Assembly: GCA_029289265.1 (NCBI GenBank)
Contig: JARFTX010000007.1
Span: forward strand, 1-64,000
Direction: 5' to 3'
Length of the DNA stretch: 64,000 nt
Source: Gammaproteobacteria bacterium
Lineage (GTDB): Bacteria > Pseudomonadota > Gammaproteobacteria > Burkholderiales > Rhodocyclaceae
The translations under genes were made by a program, and so were the position numbers. Positions 49,472 to 61,045 of this stretch are shown piece by piece (position 1 is the stretch's first letter; every line of letters begins with the position of its first letter). The notes under the pieces were generated by a model. It worked only from the letters and a program-made list of their open reading frames with translations. It was not told where the DNA came from and searched no databases.

Positions 49472-51976
49472 ATGCCCGCTGGCATTTTCGACACGTATCC
49501 GCTTGCCGCCGACCGTTTCGACGAGATGCTCGCCGAACGCGGCAAGGCCCGGCCGCACTGGCGGGGTCTGGTCGAACGCCTGCAGTCGCTTTCCGACCAG
49601 CTGCTCGATCGGCGCGCGGACTTCGTGCGCGATGCGATCGAGTCCGACGGCGTCACCTACAGCGTCCATGCCGACCCCAAGGGCACGAGCCGTCCATGGG
49701 AGCTCGACATGCTGCCGCTGGTCCTGGACGGCGACGAGTGGGAGCGGCTCGCCGCGGCGGTCGCGCAGCGCGCGCGGCTGCTCGACGCCATCATGGCCGA
49801 CCTCTACGGCCCCCAGGACCTGCTCCTCGAAGGTCTGCTCCCGCCGGCGCTGGTATTCGGGCAGCCCGGCTACAAGTGGCCCTGCCACGGCATCCGCCCG
49901 GCTTCGGGACGCTTCCTGCACCTCTACGCGGTCGACCTCGGCCGCTCGGCGGACGGTCGCTGGTGGGCGATCGGCGACCACACCCAGACCCCGTCGGGCG
50001 CGGGCTACGCGCTGCAGAATCGCATCATCGTCTCGCGCGCGTTTCCCGACACCTTCCGCAAGCTGCACGTCCAGACCTTGGCCGCCTTCTTTCGTGGCCT
50101 GCAGGAGAACCTCGCGCGCATGGCCCCGAGCGGGGGCGAGACGCCGCTGGTGGTGCTGCTCACCGCCGGCCCGTTCAGCGAAACCTATTTCGAGCACGCC
50201 TTCCTCGCCCGCTACCTGGGCTTTCCGCTGGTCGAAGGGCGGGACCTCACGGTCCGCGACGACACGGTCTATCTCAAGACGCTGCGCGGCCTGCGCCGCG
50301 TTCATGCCATCCTGCGCCGGCTCGACGACGACTATTGCGATCCGCTCGAACTGCGCTCCGATTCGGCGCTGGGCGTGCCGGGGCTTCTCGGGGCAGTCGC
50401 CGCAGGCCGGGTGCTGATCGCCAATGCGCTGGGCAGCGGGGTGCTCGAGAGCAGCGCGATCTTCGGCTTCCTGCCCGCAATCTCGGAGCGCCTCCTCGGG
50501 GAGCCGCTTGCCATCCCGTCGGTCGCGTCGTGGTGGTGCGGCGAGGCGCCTGCGCTCGAGTACGTGCTCGAGCATCTCGACGAATTGGTGATCAAGCCCG
50601 CCTTCGCCAGCATGCGCATGGCAAGCGTCTTCGGCCACACCCTTAAGGGCGAGGCGCGCCGGCAACTGGTTGAGTCGATCCGCGCGCAGCCGCACGCCTA
50701 TGTCGCCCAGGAATGGGTCAAGCTCTCGCAGGCGCCGGTGTGGACGGGCAGGGCCGAACGCCCCCTGGCATCGCGTTCGGTCGGGTTTCGGCTGCTTGCC
50801 GCGGCCACGCCCAACGGCTACGCGGTGATGCCGGGAGCGCTGGCACGCGCCGCACCGAGCAGCGGGGTCGAGGTGCTGACCATGCAGCGCGGCGGCTTGT
50901 CCAAGGACACCTGGGTGCGCGCGCGCGGACCGGTGCGGCGCGCCAGCCTGCTCAAGAAGCGCCTCGGGGTCATCGACCTGCTCTACACGGGCAGCGACAT
51001 CCCATCCCGGGTCGGCGAGAACCTGTTCTGGATGGGTCGGCACGCCGAGCGCACCGAGTCCTCGGCGCGATTGCTGCGCGCTGCGCTGTCGCGGGTCTCC
51101 GAGTCGCCCGAGGACTCCACCGCAGAGTTGGCCGGCCTGCTCGCGGCGGCGCGGCGCATCGGCGCAGTGCCCGACATCGACGCCCAAGGCGCGGCCGAGG
51201 CGCCGCCGCTGGCATCGCTCGAAGCGACGCTGCTCGCGGCGGTCTCGGACCTGCGACGCCCCGGCTCCGTCGCCGCCAACCTGCGCGCGCTCTCCGAAAA
51301 CGCCCTGCACGTCCGCGAACGGCTGTCGACCGACAACTGGCATGTGCTGAACCGCCTGGAACAGGCCTTGCACCCCGCCCCCGTCACGGTGGACCAGGCG
51401 CTGGCGGCGCTCGACCACGTGATGCTCAGTTGCATTTCGCTGGCCGGCTTCGCGCTCGACGACATGACGCGCGACGAGGGCTGGCGCTTCCTGATCTTCG
51501 GTCGCCGCATCGAACGCCTGGCCGGGTTGGCAGGGCTGATCGCCATGGTGCTGCAGGCCGACGAGGAAGAATGCGAGGAAATGCTGGAGTGGCTGCTCGA
51601 AGCCGCCAACTCCATCGTCACCTACCGGGCCCGCTACCGGCGCACGCCCGAGCTGCTTCCCGTCGTGCATCTGCTGGTGTTCGACACGTCCAACCCGCAT
51701 TCGGTGTGCTTCCAGCTGCATTCGCTCGAACGCTACATGCACCGCAGCGAGCAAGAGCTGGGGCATCCACCCTCGCCGCTGCTCACCGCGATCAGCGAGC
51801 GCCTGCGTCACTTCGACCTGACGCTCCTCGAAGCCGAGCACTGCGCACCGGGTCGCGCCGAACTCGCCGCCTTGCTCGCCGAGGCAGAGGAGACCGCCTA
51901 CGCGCTCTCCGACGACATGCATCGTCGCTTCTTCATCCACACCGCGAAACCGGCCGTCGTCGAGGTCGCGGCATGA
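49472..51976 (+). CDS. Circularly permuted ATP-grasp (DUF404) fused to alpha-E (DUF403) protein
   Basis: 834 residues joining two proteins that are separate genes in many bacteria. Part one (about 1-480) is the circularly permuted ATP-grasp type 2 domain, with the DPKGTSRPWELDMLPLVL motif near the start, WWAIGDHTQTPSGAGYAL, the basic ELVIKPAF and AYVAQEWVKLS. ATP-grasp enzymes form amide bonds through an acyl-phosphate. Part two (about 505-830) is the helical alpha-E domain with LFWMGRHAERTESSARLL and RRIERLAGLAG. The substrate is unknown; a peptide amidoligase role is a family-level inference. It overlaps the next gene's start by four bases. Confidence 0.93.
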   Translation: MPAGIFDTYPLAADRFDEMLAERGKARPHWRGLVERLQSLSDQLLDRRADFVRDAIESDGVTYSVHADPKGTSRPWELDMLPLVLDGDEWERLAAAVAQRARLLDAIMADLYGPQDLLLEGLLPPALVFGQPGYKWPCHGIRPASGRFLHLYAVDLGRSADGRWWAIGDHTQTPSGAGYALQNRIIVSRAFPDTFRKLHVQTLAAFFRGLQENLARMAPSGGETPLVVLLTAGPFSETYFEHAFLARYLGFPLVEGRDLTVRDDTVYLKTLRGLRRVHAILRRLDDDYCDPLELRSDSALGVPGLLGAVAAGRVLIANALGSGVLESSAIFGFLPAISERLLGEPLAIPSVASWWCGEAPALEYVLEHLDELVIKPAFASMRMASVFGHTLKGEARRQLVESIRAQPHAYVAQEWVKLSQAPVWTGRAERPLASRSVGFRLLAAATPNGYAVMPGALARAAPSSGVEVLTMQRGGLSKDTWVRARGPVRRASLLKKRLGVIDLLYTGSDIPSRVGENLFWMGRHAERTESSARLLRAALSRVSESPEDSTAELAGLLAAARRIGAVPDIDAQGAAEAPPLASLEATLLAAVSDLRRPGSVAANLRALSENALHVRERLSTDNWHVLNRLEQALHPAPVTVDQALAALDHVMLSCISLAGFALDDMTRDEGWRFLIFGRRIERLAGLAGLIAMVLQADEEECEEMLEWLLEAANSIVTYRARYRRTPELLPVVHLLVFDTSNPHSVCFQLHSLERYMHRSEQELGHPPSPLLTAISERLRHFDLTLLEAEHCAPGRAELAALLAEAEETAYALSDDMHRRFFIHTAKPAVVEVAA

Positions 51977-52941
51977 GGCGCATCCGCTATCACGTCCGCC
52001 ACGACACGCTGTATCGCTACGATCAACCGGTCGGAGAATCGCATCAACTGCTGCGTCTGTTGCCGCGTACGCTGGCCTGGCAGGAGTCGATCGCGCACAG
52101 CGTCGAGGTCTGTCCCGAGCCGTCACGCGCCAAGAACTTCGTCGATCCGTTCGGCAATCGCGTCCGCGCCCTGCATTTCGAAGCCGATCACGACGAGCTG
52201 TCAATCCGCTCCGAGGTCTGGATCGACCTGATGTCGCGGCCCATGCCCGATATGGCCGCCTCCCCGCCCTGGGACACCGTGCGCGAGTCGTTGCGCTACA
52301 AGGCCGGGCACAGCATTTCGCGCGAAATGCTCGAGGCCGCCACGTTCCGCTACGAATCGACCTATATCCGACTGAAGCGCGATTTCGCCGATTACGCCCG
52401 GGCGAGCTTTCCGCCCGGCACGCCCTTGCTGGTCGGCGTCGAGGCCCTGATGCGCCGCATCTTCGCCGAGTTCAAGTTCGAGCCCGGAGCCACTGACGTC
52501 TCCACCCCGGTCACGACGGTATTCACGAGCCGGCGCGGCGTCTGCCAGGACTTCGCGCATTTCATGATCTCGTGCCTGCGCTCGCTGGGGCTGCCCGCAC
52601 GCTACGTCAGCGGCTATCTGCTGACCCGGCCGGCCGCGGGCAAGAAGCGCCTGATCGGCGCCGACGCGACGCATGCCTGGGTGTCGGTGTTCTGCCCCGG
52701 CACGGGCTGGGTGGATTTCGACCCGACCAATGCCCTGCTGCCCGACCTGGAGCACATCACCATCGGCTGGGGCCGCGATTTCGGCGACATCTCGCCGGTG
52801 CGCGGGGTCATCATCGGAGGCGGCGGCCACGAGCCCGAGATCGCCGTCACGGTGGTGCCCGAGGACGAGTTCGCGTCCGTATACGGAGCCGCCGACGACC
52901 TGCCGTTCGAGCTGCGCCCGACCCCGGCCTGCAGCGCATGA
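51973..52941 (+). CDS. Transglutaminase-like protein, second copy (COG1305 type)
   Basis: A 322-residue cytoplasmic protein with the N-terminal beta domain (YHVRHDTLYRYDQPVGESHQ) and a transglutaminase core with Cys191 (RRGVCQDFAHF), His234 (ATHAWVSVF) and Asp250 (WVDFDPTN). It ends in the family's VVPEDEF-type tail. Related only in fold to the N-terminus of the first operon gene. It may act as a peptidase or acyltransferase on the product of the neighbouring amidoligase. The start overlaps the stop of the fused ATP-grasp gene (ATGA), so the two are translated together. Confidence 0.93.
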   Translation: MRRIRYHVRHDTLYRYDQPVGESHQLLRLLPRTLAWQESIAHSVEVCPEPSRAKNFVDPFGNRVRALHFEADHDELSIRSEVWIDLMSRPMPDMAASPPWDTVRESLRYKAGHSISREMLEAATFRYESTYIRLKRDFADYARASFPPGTPLLVGVEALMRRIFAEFKFEPGATDVSTPVTTVFTSRRGVCQDFAHFMISCLRSLGLPARYVSGYLLTRPAAGKKRLIGADATHAWVSVFCPGTGWVDFDPTNALLPDLEHITIGWGRDFGDISPVRGVIIGGGGHEPEIAVTVVPEDEFASVYGAADDLPFELRPTPACSA

Positions 52942-52972
52942 GGACCGGCCCCGGCGCGCAGCGCCCGTTGCG

Positions 52973-53908
52973 GTGAAGCTTTTCTACGCCGACCACTTCG
53001 TGCTGCCGCTGCCCGAAGGCCACCGTTTCCCGATGGAGAAATATGCGCGTCTGCGCGCGACGCTGGCGTCGAGTGGCCGCTTCGGCCCCGGGGATTTCCA
53101 TGTGCCGGCCGCGGCCAGCGACGACGAGCTGCTGCGCGCCCACGATGCCGACTATCTGCGTCGCGTCGTGGCCGGCGCGCTCGACGCCGCCGCGCAGCGG
53201 CGCATCGGCTTTCCCTGGTCGGCGGCGATGGTCGAGCGCTCGCGACGCTCGGCAGGCGCCACGCTCGCCGCCTGTCGCGCCGCGCTCGTCGAGGGATGCG
53301 CGGCCAACCTGGCCGGGGGCACTCATCATGCGCACCGCGACTTCGGCTCGGGCTTCTGCGTCTTCAACGACGCCGCGGTCGCCGCACTGGCGATGCGTGC
53401 CGAGGGCCGGGTGCAGCAGGTGGCGATCATCGACTGCGACGTCCACCAGGGCGACGGCACGGCGGCGATTCTCGCCAACGAGCCGGATCTCTTCACCTTC
53501 AGCATCCATGGCGCGCGGAATTTTCCGTTCCGCAAGGCCCGTTCGGACCTCGACATCGAGTTGCCGGACGGCACCCCCGACGAGGCTTATCTCGAAGCGC
53601 TCGCAGGCGGGCTGGACATCGTGTTCGTGCGCGTCGCGCCCGATCTGGTGATCTACCTCGCCGGCGCCGACCCCTACCGCGACGACCGCCTGGGGCGTCT
53701 CGCGCTCAGCATCGAGGGACTGGCACGGCGCGACCGTATGGTGCTAGACCAGTGCCGCGTGCGGGCCATCCCGGTCGCGATCGCCATGGCGGGTGGCTAT
53801 GCGCGCGACATCGGCGATACGGTGGCGATCCATGCCGCCACGATTCTCGCTGCGGCCGACCTGTGCGATGGCGCCGCCTGCAGCGCGACCGTGCGCAATC
53901 GCGCATGA
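52973..53908 (+). CDS. Histone deacetylase-family amidohydrolase
   Basis: A 311-residue zinc-dependent amidohydrolase of the HDAC/acetoin-utilisation/acetylpolyamine-amidohydrolase superfamily. It begins VKLFYADHFVLPLPEGHRFP, with the catalytic His pair in GGTHHAH (His118-119) and zinc ligands Asp156 and His158 in IDCDVHQGDGT. The third ligand Asp is in AGADPYRDD. The GTG start at 52973 keeps the conserved N-terminal strand; no good ribosome-binding site is seen, so it may be coupled to the gene 31 bases upstream. In bacteria these enzymes remove acyl groups from small amines or proteins. Its place at the end of the amidoligase operon suggests an acyl-amide substrate related to that pathway, but this is inference. 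Confidence 0.92.
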   Translation: MKLFYADHFVLPLPEGHRFPMEKYARLRATLASSGRFGPGDFHVPAAASDDELLRAHDADYLRRVVAGALDAAAQRRIGFPWSAAMVERSRRSAGATLAACRAALVEGCAANLAGGTHHAHRDFGSGFCVFNDAAVAALAMRAEGRVQQVAIIDCDVHQGDGTAAILANEPDLFTFSIHGARNFPFRKARSDLDIELPDGTPDEAYLEALAGGLDIVFVRVAPDLVIYLAGADPYRDDRLGRLALSIEGLARRDRMVLDQCRVRAIPVAIAMAGGYARDIGDTVAIHAATILAAADLCDGAACSATVRNRA

Positions 53909-53988
53909 AGCAGTCTGCCCGCATCGCAGGCCCGATCGACGACGACCGCGGGCCGGCGACGGCCTGAAGGCATACGCCCGCTGCGGGC

Positions 53989-54684
53989 CTACCTGAGCTC
54001 GATCTGCAGCCTGGGCGGCTGGGCGGCGCGGCGGCGACGCTCCTGCTCGATCAGCTCGGCGATCTGGGTATTGCCGTTCTCCAGCGCCCAGCTCGCCGCC
54101 GTCTGCCCGCGGTCATTGCGCTGCTCGACGTCGGCCTCGGCCTGCAGCAGGCGGCGCACCACGTGGATATGACCGTTGCGGGCCGCGAACATCAGCGCGT
54201 TGGAGCCGTTGGGCGCGAGCGCATCGACGTTGGCACCGCGCACCAGCAGCCGGTCGAGGATGTCGAGGTGGCCTTCGAAGGCCGCGTAGATCAATGGCGT
54301 CCAGCCCTCGTGGTCAATCTCGGCGCCGGCGTCGAGCAGGCGGTCGACGATCGCCACATGGCCGCGCAGCACCGCCAGCATCAGGGCCGAATCGCCGACG
54401 AAATTGCGCTGCGAGACATTCGCACGGTGGCTCAGCAACGCGTCCACGGTCAGCAAGTGTCCCTCGCGGGCGGCGAGAATCAGCAGCGTATTGCCTTGGG
54501 CATCGATGGTGTTCGGGTCGAGGCCGCGGGCGAGGATGCCGACCAGCTGCCGCGTGTCGCCGCGCTGCGCGGCGCTCAGCGAGTCCTCGTAGCTGTTGCC
54601 GAAGGCGGCGCAACTGGCGGTGACGAGGACAAACAGGCAGGCAGCGGCGAGGCCGCGCAGCGGCGATTCAATGAGGGTTCGCAT
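53989..54684 (-). CDS. Exported ankyrin-repeat protein
   Basis: A 231-residue protein with a signal peptide (RGLAAACLFVLVTASCAAFG) followed by five or six ankyrin repeats. Examples are NTLLILAAREGHLLTVDALL, WTPLIYAAFEGHLDILDRLL and SNALMFAARNGHIHVVRRLL. The Cys after TAS could be a lipidation site, though the box is imperfect. It ends in a charged helix (EQERRRRAAQ). Ankyrin proteins bind other proteins; the partner here is unknown. The start overlaps the end of tatD by 17 bases. A related gene follows tatD in some betaproteobacteria. Confidence 0.88.
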   Translation of the reverse strand: MRTLIESPLRGLAAACLFVLVTASCAAFGNSYEDSLSAAQRGDTRQLVGILARGLDPNTIDAQGNTLLILAAREGHLLTVDALLSHRANVSQRNFVGDSALMLAVLRGHVAIVDRLLDAGAEIDHEGWTPLIYAAFEGHLDILDRLLVRGANVDALAPNGSNALMFAARNGHIHVVRRLLQAEADVEQRNDRGQTAASWALENGNTQIAELIEQERRRRAAQPPRLQIELR

Positions 54685-55441
54685 GTCGGAACAGCCTGAA
54701 GAAGTTGTCGGTGGTGGCGGTCTCGATGCGTTCGAGCGGTTCGTCGCGCAGCCGCGCGATCTCCTCGGCCACATGCACGACCCAGGCCGGGTGGTTGGTC
54801 TTGCCGCGATGCGGCATCGGCGCGAGATACGGCGCATCGGTCTCGATCAGCATCCGGTCGAGCGGCACGTACTGCGCGACCGCCTTCAGATCTTTCGCGT
54901 TGCGGAAGGTCACGATGCCGGAGAACGAGATGTAGAAGCCGAGATCGAGCGCCGCGCGGGCGACTTCGATCGACTCGGTGAAGCAGTGCATGACCCCGCC
55001 GGCCTCGGCCGCAGCTTCCTCGCGCATCAACCTCAGGGTGTCGTCGGCCGCCGCACGCGTGTGCACGATCAGGGGCTTCGCGCAGGTGCGCGCGGCACGG
55101 ATGTGGGTGCGAAAGCGCGCGCGCTGCCACTCCGGCGCATCCTTGCGCCAGTAGTAGTCGAGTCCGGTCTCGCCGATCGCGATCACCTTGGGGTGATCGG
55201 CGAGCGCGACCAGACGGGCCTCGTCGGGCTCTTCCACATCGTCGTTGTCAGGATGCACGCCGACCGATGCGTACAGGTTGGGGTGGCGCTCGGCGAGCGC
55301 GAGCACGCGCGCGAAGGTTTCGAGCTTGACGCTCACGCACAGCGCCCGGCCGACGCCGTGGGTCGCCATCGCGCCCAGCAGTTCGTCCTCGCGCTCGAGG
55401 AGCTCGGGAAAATCGAGGTGGCAGTGGGAATCTATGAACAT
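54668..55441 (-). CDS. tatD: TatD-family metal-dependent DNase
   Basis: A 257-residue hydrolase with the metal-binding DSHCHLDF at the start, GETGLDYYW, VHTRAA, MHCFTES and IETDAPYL, all typical of the TatD/YcfH family of 3'-5' exonucleases and D-aminoacyl-tRNA-deacylase-like enzymes. Located downstream of tmk-holB-pilZ, the position of ycfH in E. coli. ATG 55441 is the family start. A YcfH-type rather than E. coli TatD itself is likely. Confidence 0.92.
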   Translation of the reverse strand: MFIDSHCHLDFPELLEREDELLGAMATHGVGRALCVSVKLETFARVLALAERHPNLYASVGVHPDNDDVEEPDEARLVALADHPKVIAIGETGLDYYWRKDAPEWQRARFRTHIRAARTCAKPLIVHTRAAADDTLRLMREEAAAEAGGVMHCFTESIEVARAALDLGFYISFSGIVTFRNAKDLKAVAQYVPLDRMLIETDAPYLAPMPHRGKTNHPAWVVHVAEEIARLRDEPLERIETATTDNFFRLFRHANPH

Positions 55442-55502
55442 CGGCAGAAGATCGGGTCGGCGGGACGGCGACGTCCCGTTGCGCGCCCGCACGCAGTGCG
55501 GG

Positions 55503-55864
55503 TCAGAGCGTATGGGTCGGGCGCGAGGAACTCATCAATCCGGCTAGAATCGTCTCGATGCGGTTGCGCAGCGCCTTGCCGGACTCGTCGGCGCTGAACT
55601 GCAGACCGACGCCCTGGGTCTTCGCGCCCTGCGCCCCGTCCGGCGTGATCCACACGACCTTGGCGGCGACCGGGTGCTTGGTCGGATCGTCCATCAGCTG
55701 CAACAGCATGAAGACCTCGTCGCCGAGCGAATGTTTCTTCGGTGTCGGCACGAAGATCCCGCCGTTGGCGAGAAACGGCATGTAGGCCGCATAGAGTGCC
55801 GACTTCGAGTTGATGTTCAGCGACAGCACGCTCGGGCGTGCCACGTGGCTTCTGCTGGGTTCGC

Positions 55865-55868
<4 letters not shown>
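55503..55868 (-). CDS. PilZ-domain protein
   Basis: A 121-residue protein with a PilZ fold, similar to PilZ of Pseudomonas, which is needed for type IV pilus assembly. It contains YMPFLANGGIFVPTPKKHSLG and KVVWITPDGAQG. The classical c-di-GMP motif RxxxR...DxSxxG is not present; the protein has NGGIF in place of the DxSxxG part. So it probably does not bind c-di-GMP, like type IV pilus PilZ proteins. The start overlaps holB by four bases, the usual holB-pilZ order. Confidence 0.9.
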
Positions 55869-58550
<2,682 letters not shown>

Positions 58551-58619
58551 TGAACCGGGAGCTTGCGGGACTGTCGGAGCGTGTCGGGCAGACGGCGGGC
58601 CATCCGCGAACGAAGCTCC

Positions 58620-58625
58620 TATAAT
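58620..58625 (+). promoter_or_regulatory. -10 element for ygfZ
   Basis: A perfect TATAAT in GC-rich surroundings; predicted start near 58632, 28 bases before the ygfZ ATG. No matching -35 at 17 bases (GGGCCA). Confidence 0.5.
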
Positions 58626-58659
58626 ACTTCATCGCATTTTCGATCCTGACCCCGACACG

Positions 58660-59676
58660 ATGAATTCGAACTGGCAAGCGTTTCTCGAACAGGAAGGCGC
58701 AATCATCGACGCGCAAGGCATCCGATTCCCCGAGCGTCCTGCTCCGGGTGGGGTCGCGGCCGTGCCTCTGGTGCATCTCGGCGTGCTGCGCAGCCGGGGG
58801 CCGGATTCGACGACCTTCCTGCACGGGCTCGTCTCCAACGACGTCAAGAAGCTCGCGCCCGACGGTGCCCAGTGGAACAGCTTCAACACGCCCAAGGGGC
58901 GGATGCTCGCGAGCCTCCTGCTGTGGCCTGCGGACGAGGGTCACCTGATGGCGGTCGCGGCCGACATCCAGGCGGCGTTCACCAAGAAGTTGTCGATGTA
59001 CATCCTGCGCAGCAAGGTCAAGCTGAGCGATGCCAACGACGAGTTGGCGCTGATCGGCGTCACCGGCGACGGCGCCGGTGCGCTGCTCGCAGCGATGGGT
59101 CTGCCGGTGCCGGACGGCGACATGCGGCTCGCAACGGCTGCGGGGAGTTTCGTGGTCCGCCTCGACCCGCAGGATTTCATCCTGGCCGTACCGGTCGCCG
59201 AGGCCCCCGCCCGCTTTGCCGCGCTGCGCACCCAGGGTGCCGTCCCGGCCGATACAACGGTCTGGCAGCTCGCGATGATCCGGGCCGGCCTGCCGCTCGT
59301 CACGGCGGCGACTCAGGAAGAGTTCGTCGCGCAGATGCTCAATTACGAAGTGATCGGCGGGGTGAGCTTCAACAAGGGCTGCTATCCGGGCCAGGAGATC
59401 GTCGCGCGCACCCAGTACCTGGGCAAGCTCAAGAAGCGCATGTATCGCGTGCGCATCGACACGGAGGAGCCCCCGCACGCGGGCGCCGACATCTTCACGC
59501 CGGCTTTCGGCGAGCAGTCGGCCGGCAAGCTCGTCAATGTCGCGCCCGCGCCCGAGGGCGGCTTCGAGGCGCTCGCGGTGATGCAGATGAGTTGCGCCGA
59601 GTCCGGCGATGCCCGACTGGGCGGGCCCGACGGCCCCCCGCTCGCCTTCCTCGAGCTGCCGTACGCCCTGCCCTGA
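58660..59676 (+). CDS. ygfZ: Folate-binding iron-sulfur cluster repair protein YgfZ
   Basis: YgfZ uses tetrahydrofolate and is needed to keep certain [4Fe-4S] enzymes active, including radical-SAM enzymes such as MiaB. The 338-residue protein resembles the GcvT fold and contains the invariant motif KGCYPGQEIVAR (Cys about residue 245). FLHGLVSNDVKKL lies near residue 50 and TPKGRMLASLLLW near residue 73. It may support MoaA, another radical-SAM enzyme in this window, but that is inference. No strong ribosome-binding site precedes the ATG. Confidence 0.94.
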   Translation: MNSNWQAFLEQEGAIIDAQGIRFPERPAPGGVAAVPLVHLGVLRSRGPDSTTFLHGLVSNDVKKLAPDGAQWNSFNTPKGRMLASLLLWPADEGHLMAVAADIQAAFTKKLSMYILRSKVKLSDANDELALIGVTGDGAGALLAAMGLPVPDGDMRLATAAGSFVVRLDPQDFILAVPVAEAPARFAALRTQGAVPADTTVWQLAMIRAGLPLVTAATQEEFVAQMLNYEVIGGVSFNKGCYPGQEIVARTQYLGKLKKRMYRVRIDTEEPPHAGADIFTPAFGEQSAGKLVNVAPAPEGGFEALAVMQMSCAESGDARLGGPDGPPLAFLELPYALP

Positions 59677-59716
59677 CGCCGATGCGGACACGGCCGCCCG
59701 GCGCGGAGCGCCCGAG

Positions 59717-60490
59717 ATGTGCCTGATCGTCGTGGGCTGGCACGCCCACCCCGACTTCCCGCTGGTCGTCGCCGCCAACCGCGACGAGTTCCTCGCCCGT
59801 CCGGCGATTCCGGCGCACTGGTGGGGGGACGCGCCGGGCCTGCTCGCCGGGCGCGACCTCGAGGCCGGCGGAACCTGGATGGGCGTGACGCGCAGCGGAC
59901 GCTTCGCCGCGCTCACCAACTACCGTGATCCCACCCGGCACCGGCCGGGCGCCCCGTCGCGCGGGGCGCTGGTGCGCGACAGTCTCGCCGGCCATGACGA
60001 CACCGGCGGCACGCTCGATGCCCTCGCCAACGTGAGCGGCGGTTACGCCGGCTTCAACCTGCTCTTCAGCGACGGGCGCAGCCTCGGCATCCACGAGAGC
60101 ACGACCGGATCGGTGCGCGAGCTCGAGCCGGGCATCTACGGGCTCTCCAACCACCTGCTGGATACGCCCTGGCCCAAGGTGCGCCTCGCGCGCGAACGCT
60201 TCGCCGCGGCACTCGACGCACTGCCGGACGAGGCGGGATTTCTTGCGTTGCTGCGCGACGAGCAGCCCGCACCCGAGGGCGACTTGCCCGCGACCGGGGT
60301 GAGTCCGGAGTGGGAGCGGTGGCTCTCGCCGGCCTTCATCCGCGCGCCGGGCTACGGCACACGCTGCTCGACGGTCCTTGCGGTCGGCCGCGACGGACAA
60401 GTGCTCTTCCGGGAGTGGACCTGGCACGAATCGGGCAGCCTCGACAGCGAAGTCACGCACCGCTTCGTGATCGCCGAGCGCCGGCGCTGA
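59717..60490 (+). CDS. NRDE-motif (TANGO2-family) protein
   Basis: A 257-residue protein beginning MCLIVVGWHAHPDFPLVVAANRDE-, with Cys2 as the expected N-terminal nucleophile-like residue and the family NRDE motif at about residues 21-24. It also has GGTWMGVTRSGRFAALTNYRD and a conserved STVLAV near the end. In animals TANGO2 is linked to heme and lipid handling; the bacterial role is not known. ATG 59717 is chosen because it exposes Cys2. It follows ygfZ by 40 bases on the same strand and is probably co-transcribed with it. Confidence 0.9.
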   Translation: MCLIVVGWHAHPDFPLVVAANRDEFLARPAIPAHWWGDAPGLLAGRDLEAGGTWMGVTRSGRFAALTNYRDPTRHRPGAPSRGALVRDSLAGHDDTGGTLDALANVSGGYAGFNLLFSDGRSLGIHESTTGSVRELEPGIYGLSNHLLDTPWPKVRLARERFAAALDALPDEAGFLALLRDEQPAPEGDLPATGVSPEWERWLSPAFIRAPGYGTRCSTVLAVGRDGQVLFREWTWHESGSLDSEVTHRFVIAERRR

Positions 60491-60497
60491 CGAGACG

Positions 60498-60512
60498 GCA
60501 GCCCCCGGCTGC
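60498..60512. terminator. Short hairpin between convergent genes
   Basis: GCAGCC-CCC-GGCTGC, a 6-bp perfect stem between the convergent NRDE and GNAT genes. No T-run on either strand, so termination is uncertain. Confidence 0.35.
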
Positions 60513-60523
60513 ACGCCCCGCCC

Positions 60524-61045
60524 TCAGACGAGGCGTCGGCGCATCAGGCGATGCTCGATGCCTGCCTCCATGAAGATCTCGCCTTCGGCCACGAACCCGT
60601 GCCGCCGGTAGAAGTCTTCGGCGTGCACCTGCGCGTGCAGCACGACCTCCGACATGCCGATCGCACGGGCCTCGCCGGTCAGCGCTTCGAGGATGGCGCC
60701 CCCGATGCCGCAGCCGCGCCAGGGCGGCAGCACCGCCATGCGCCCGATGTGGCCGTCCGGCAAGAGCCGCCCGGTGCCGACCACGGCGCCCTCGGCGCCA
60801 GCCGGCCGATTCGGCTCGTTCGGGGTCTTGCGCGCAGCGCCGCCCTCGCCGGGCGATCCTGACGCCGCAGCCCCCATGAGGCGGGCGACGGCCTGACGGC
60901 AGAGCGGATCGCGGCCGTCCCGCTCGAGCTCGCCCGGCACGCCCTGGCCGATCACGAACACGGTTTCGCGCACCGGCATCGCATCCGCGCCTGCCCGGGT
61001 CCAGTCGAGCACCTCGACGATCACCTCTGGCCTCGCCACGCTCAT
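60524..61045 (-). CDS. GNAT-family N-acetyltransferase
   Basis: A 173-residue acetyltransferase with the acetyl-CoA-binding motif LPPWRGCGIGGAILEAL (about residues 110-126, Q/RxxGxG type) and the final VLHAQVHAEDFYRRHGFVAEGEIF. The N-terminal part (PVRETVFVIGQGVPGELERDGRDP) is like ElaA/YjcF-type members. A Gly/Ala/Pro-rich stretch of about 25 residues (around 63-88) interrupts the usual loop. The substrate is unknown. It starts inside the end of the L,D-transpeptidase gene (4-base overlap). Confidence 0.85.
   Translation of the reverse strand: MSVARPEVIVEVLDWTRAGADAMPVRETVFVIGQGVPGELERDGRDPLCRQAVARLMGAAASGSPGEGGAARKTPNEPNRPAGAEGAVVGTGRLLPDGHIGRMAVLPPWRGCGIGGAILEALTGEARAIGMSEVVLHAQVHAEDFYRRHGFVAEGEIFMEAGIEHRLMRRRLV

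Noticed and set aside
46004-52204. An open frame of 2066 codons on the minus strand, antisense to the amidoligase operon
   Set aside because: It is the mirror of GC-rich codon use in the genes on the other strand. The translation is low-complexity, rich in Arg, Gly, Ala, Gln and His, with no family motif, whereas the plus strand encodes three recognisable proteins.
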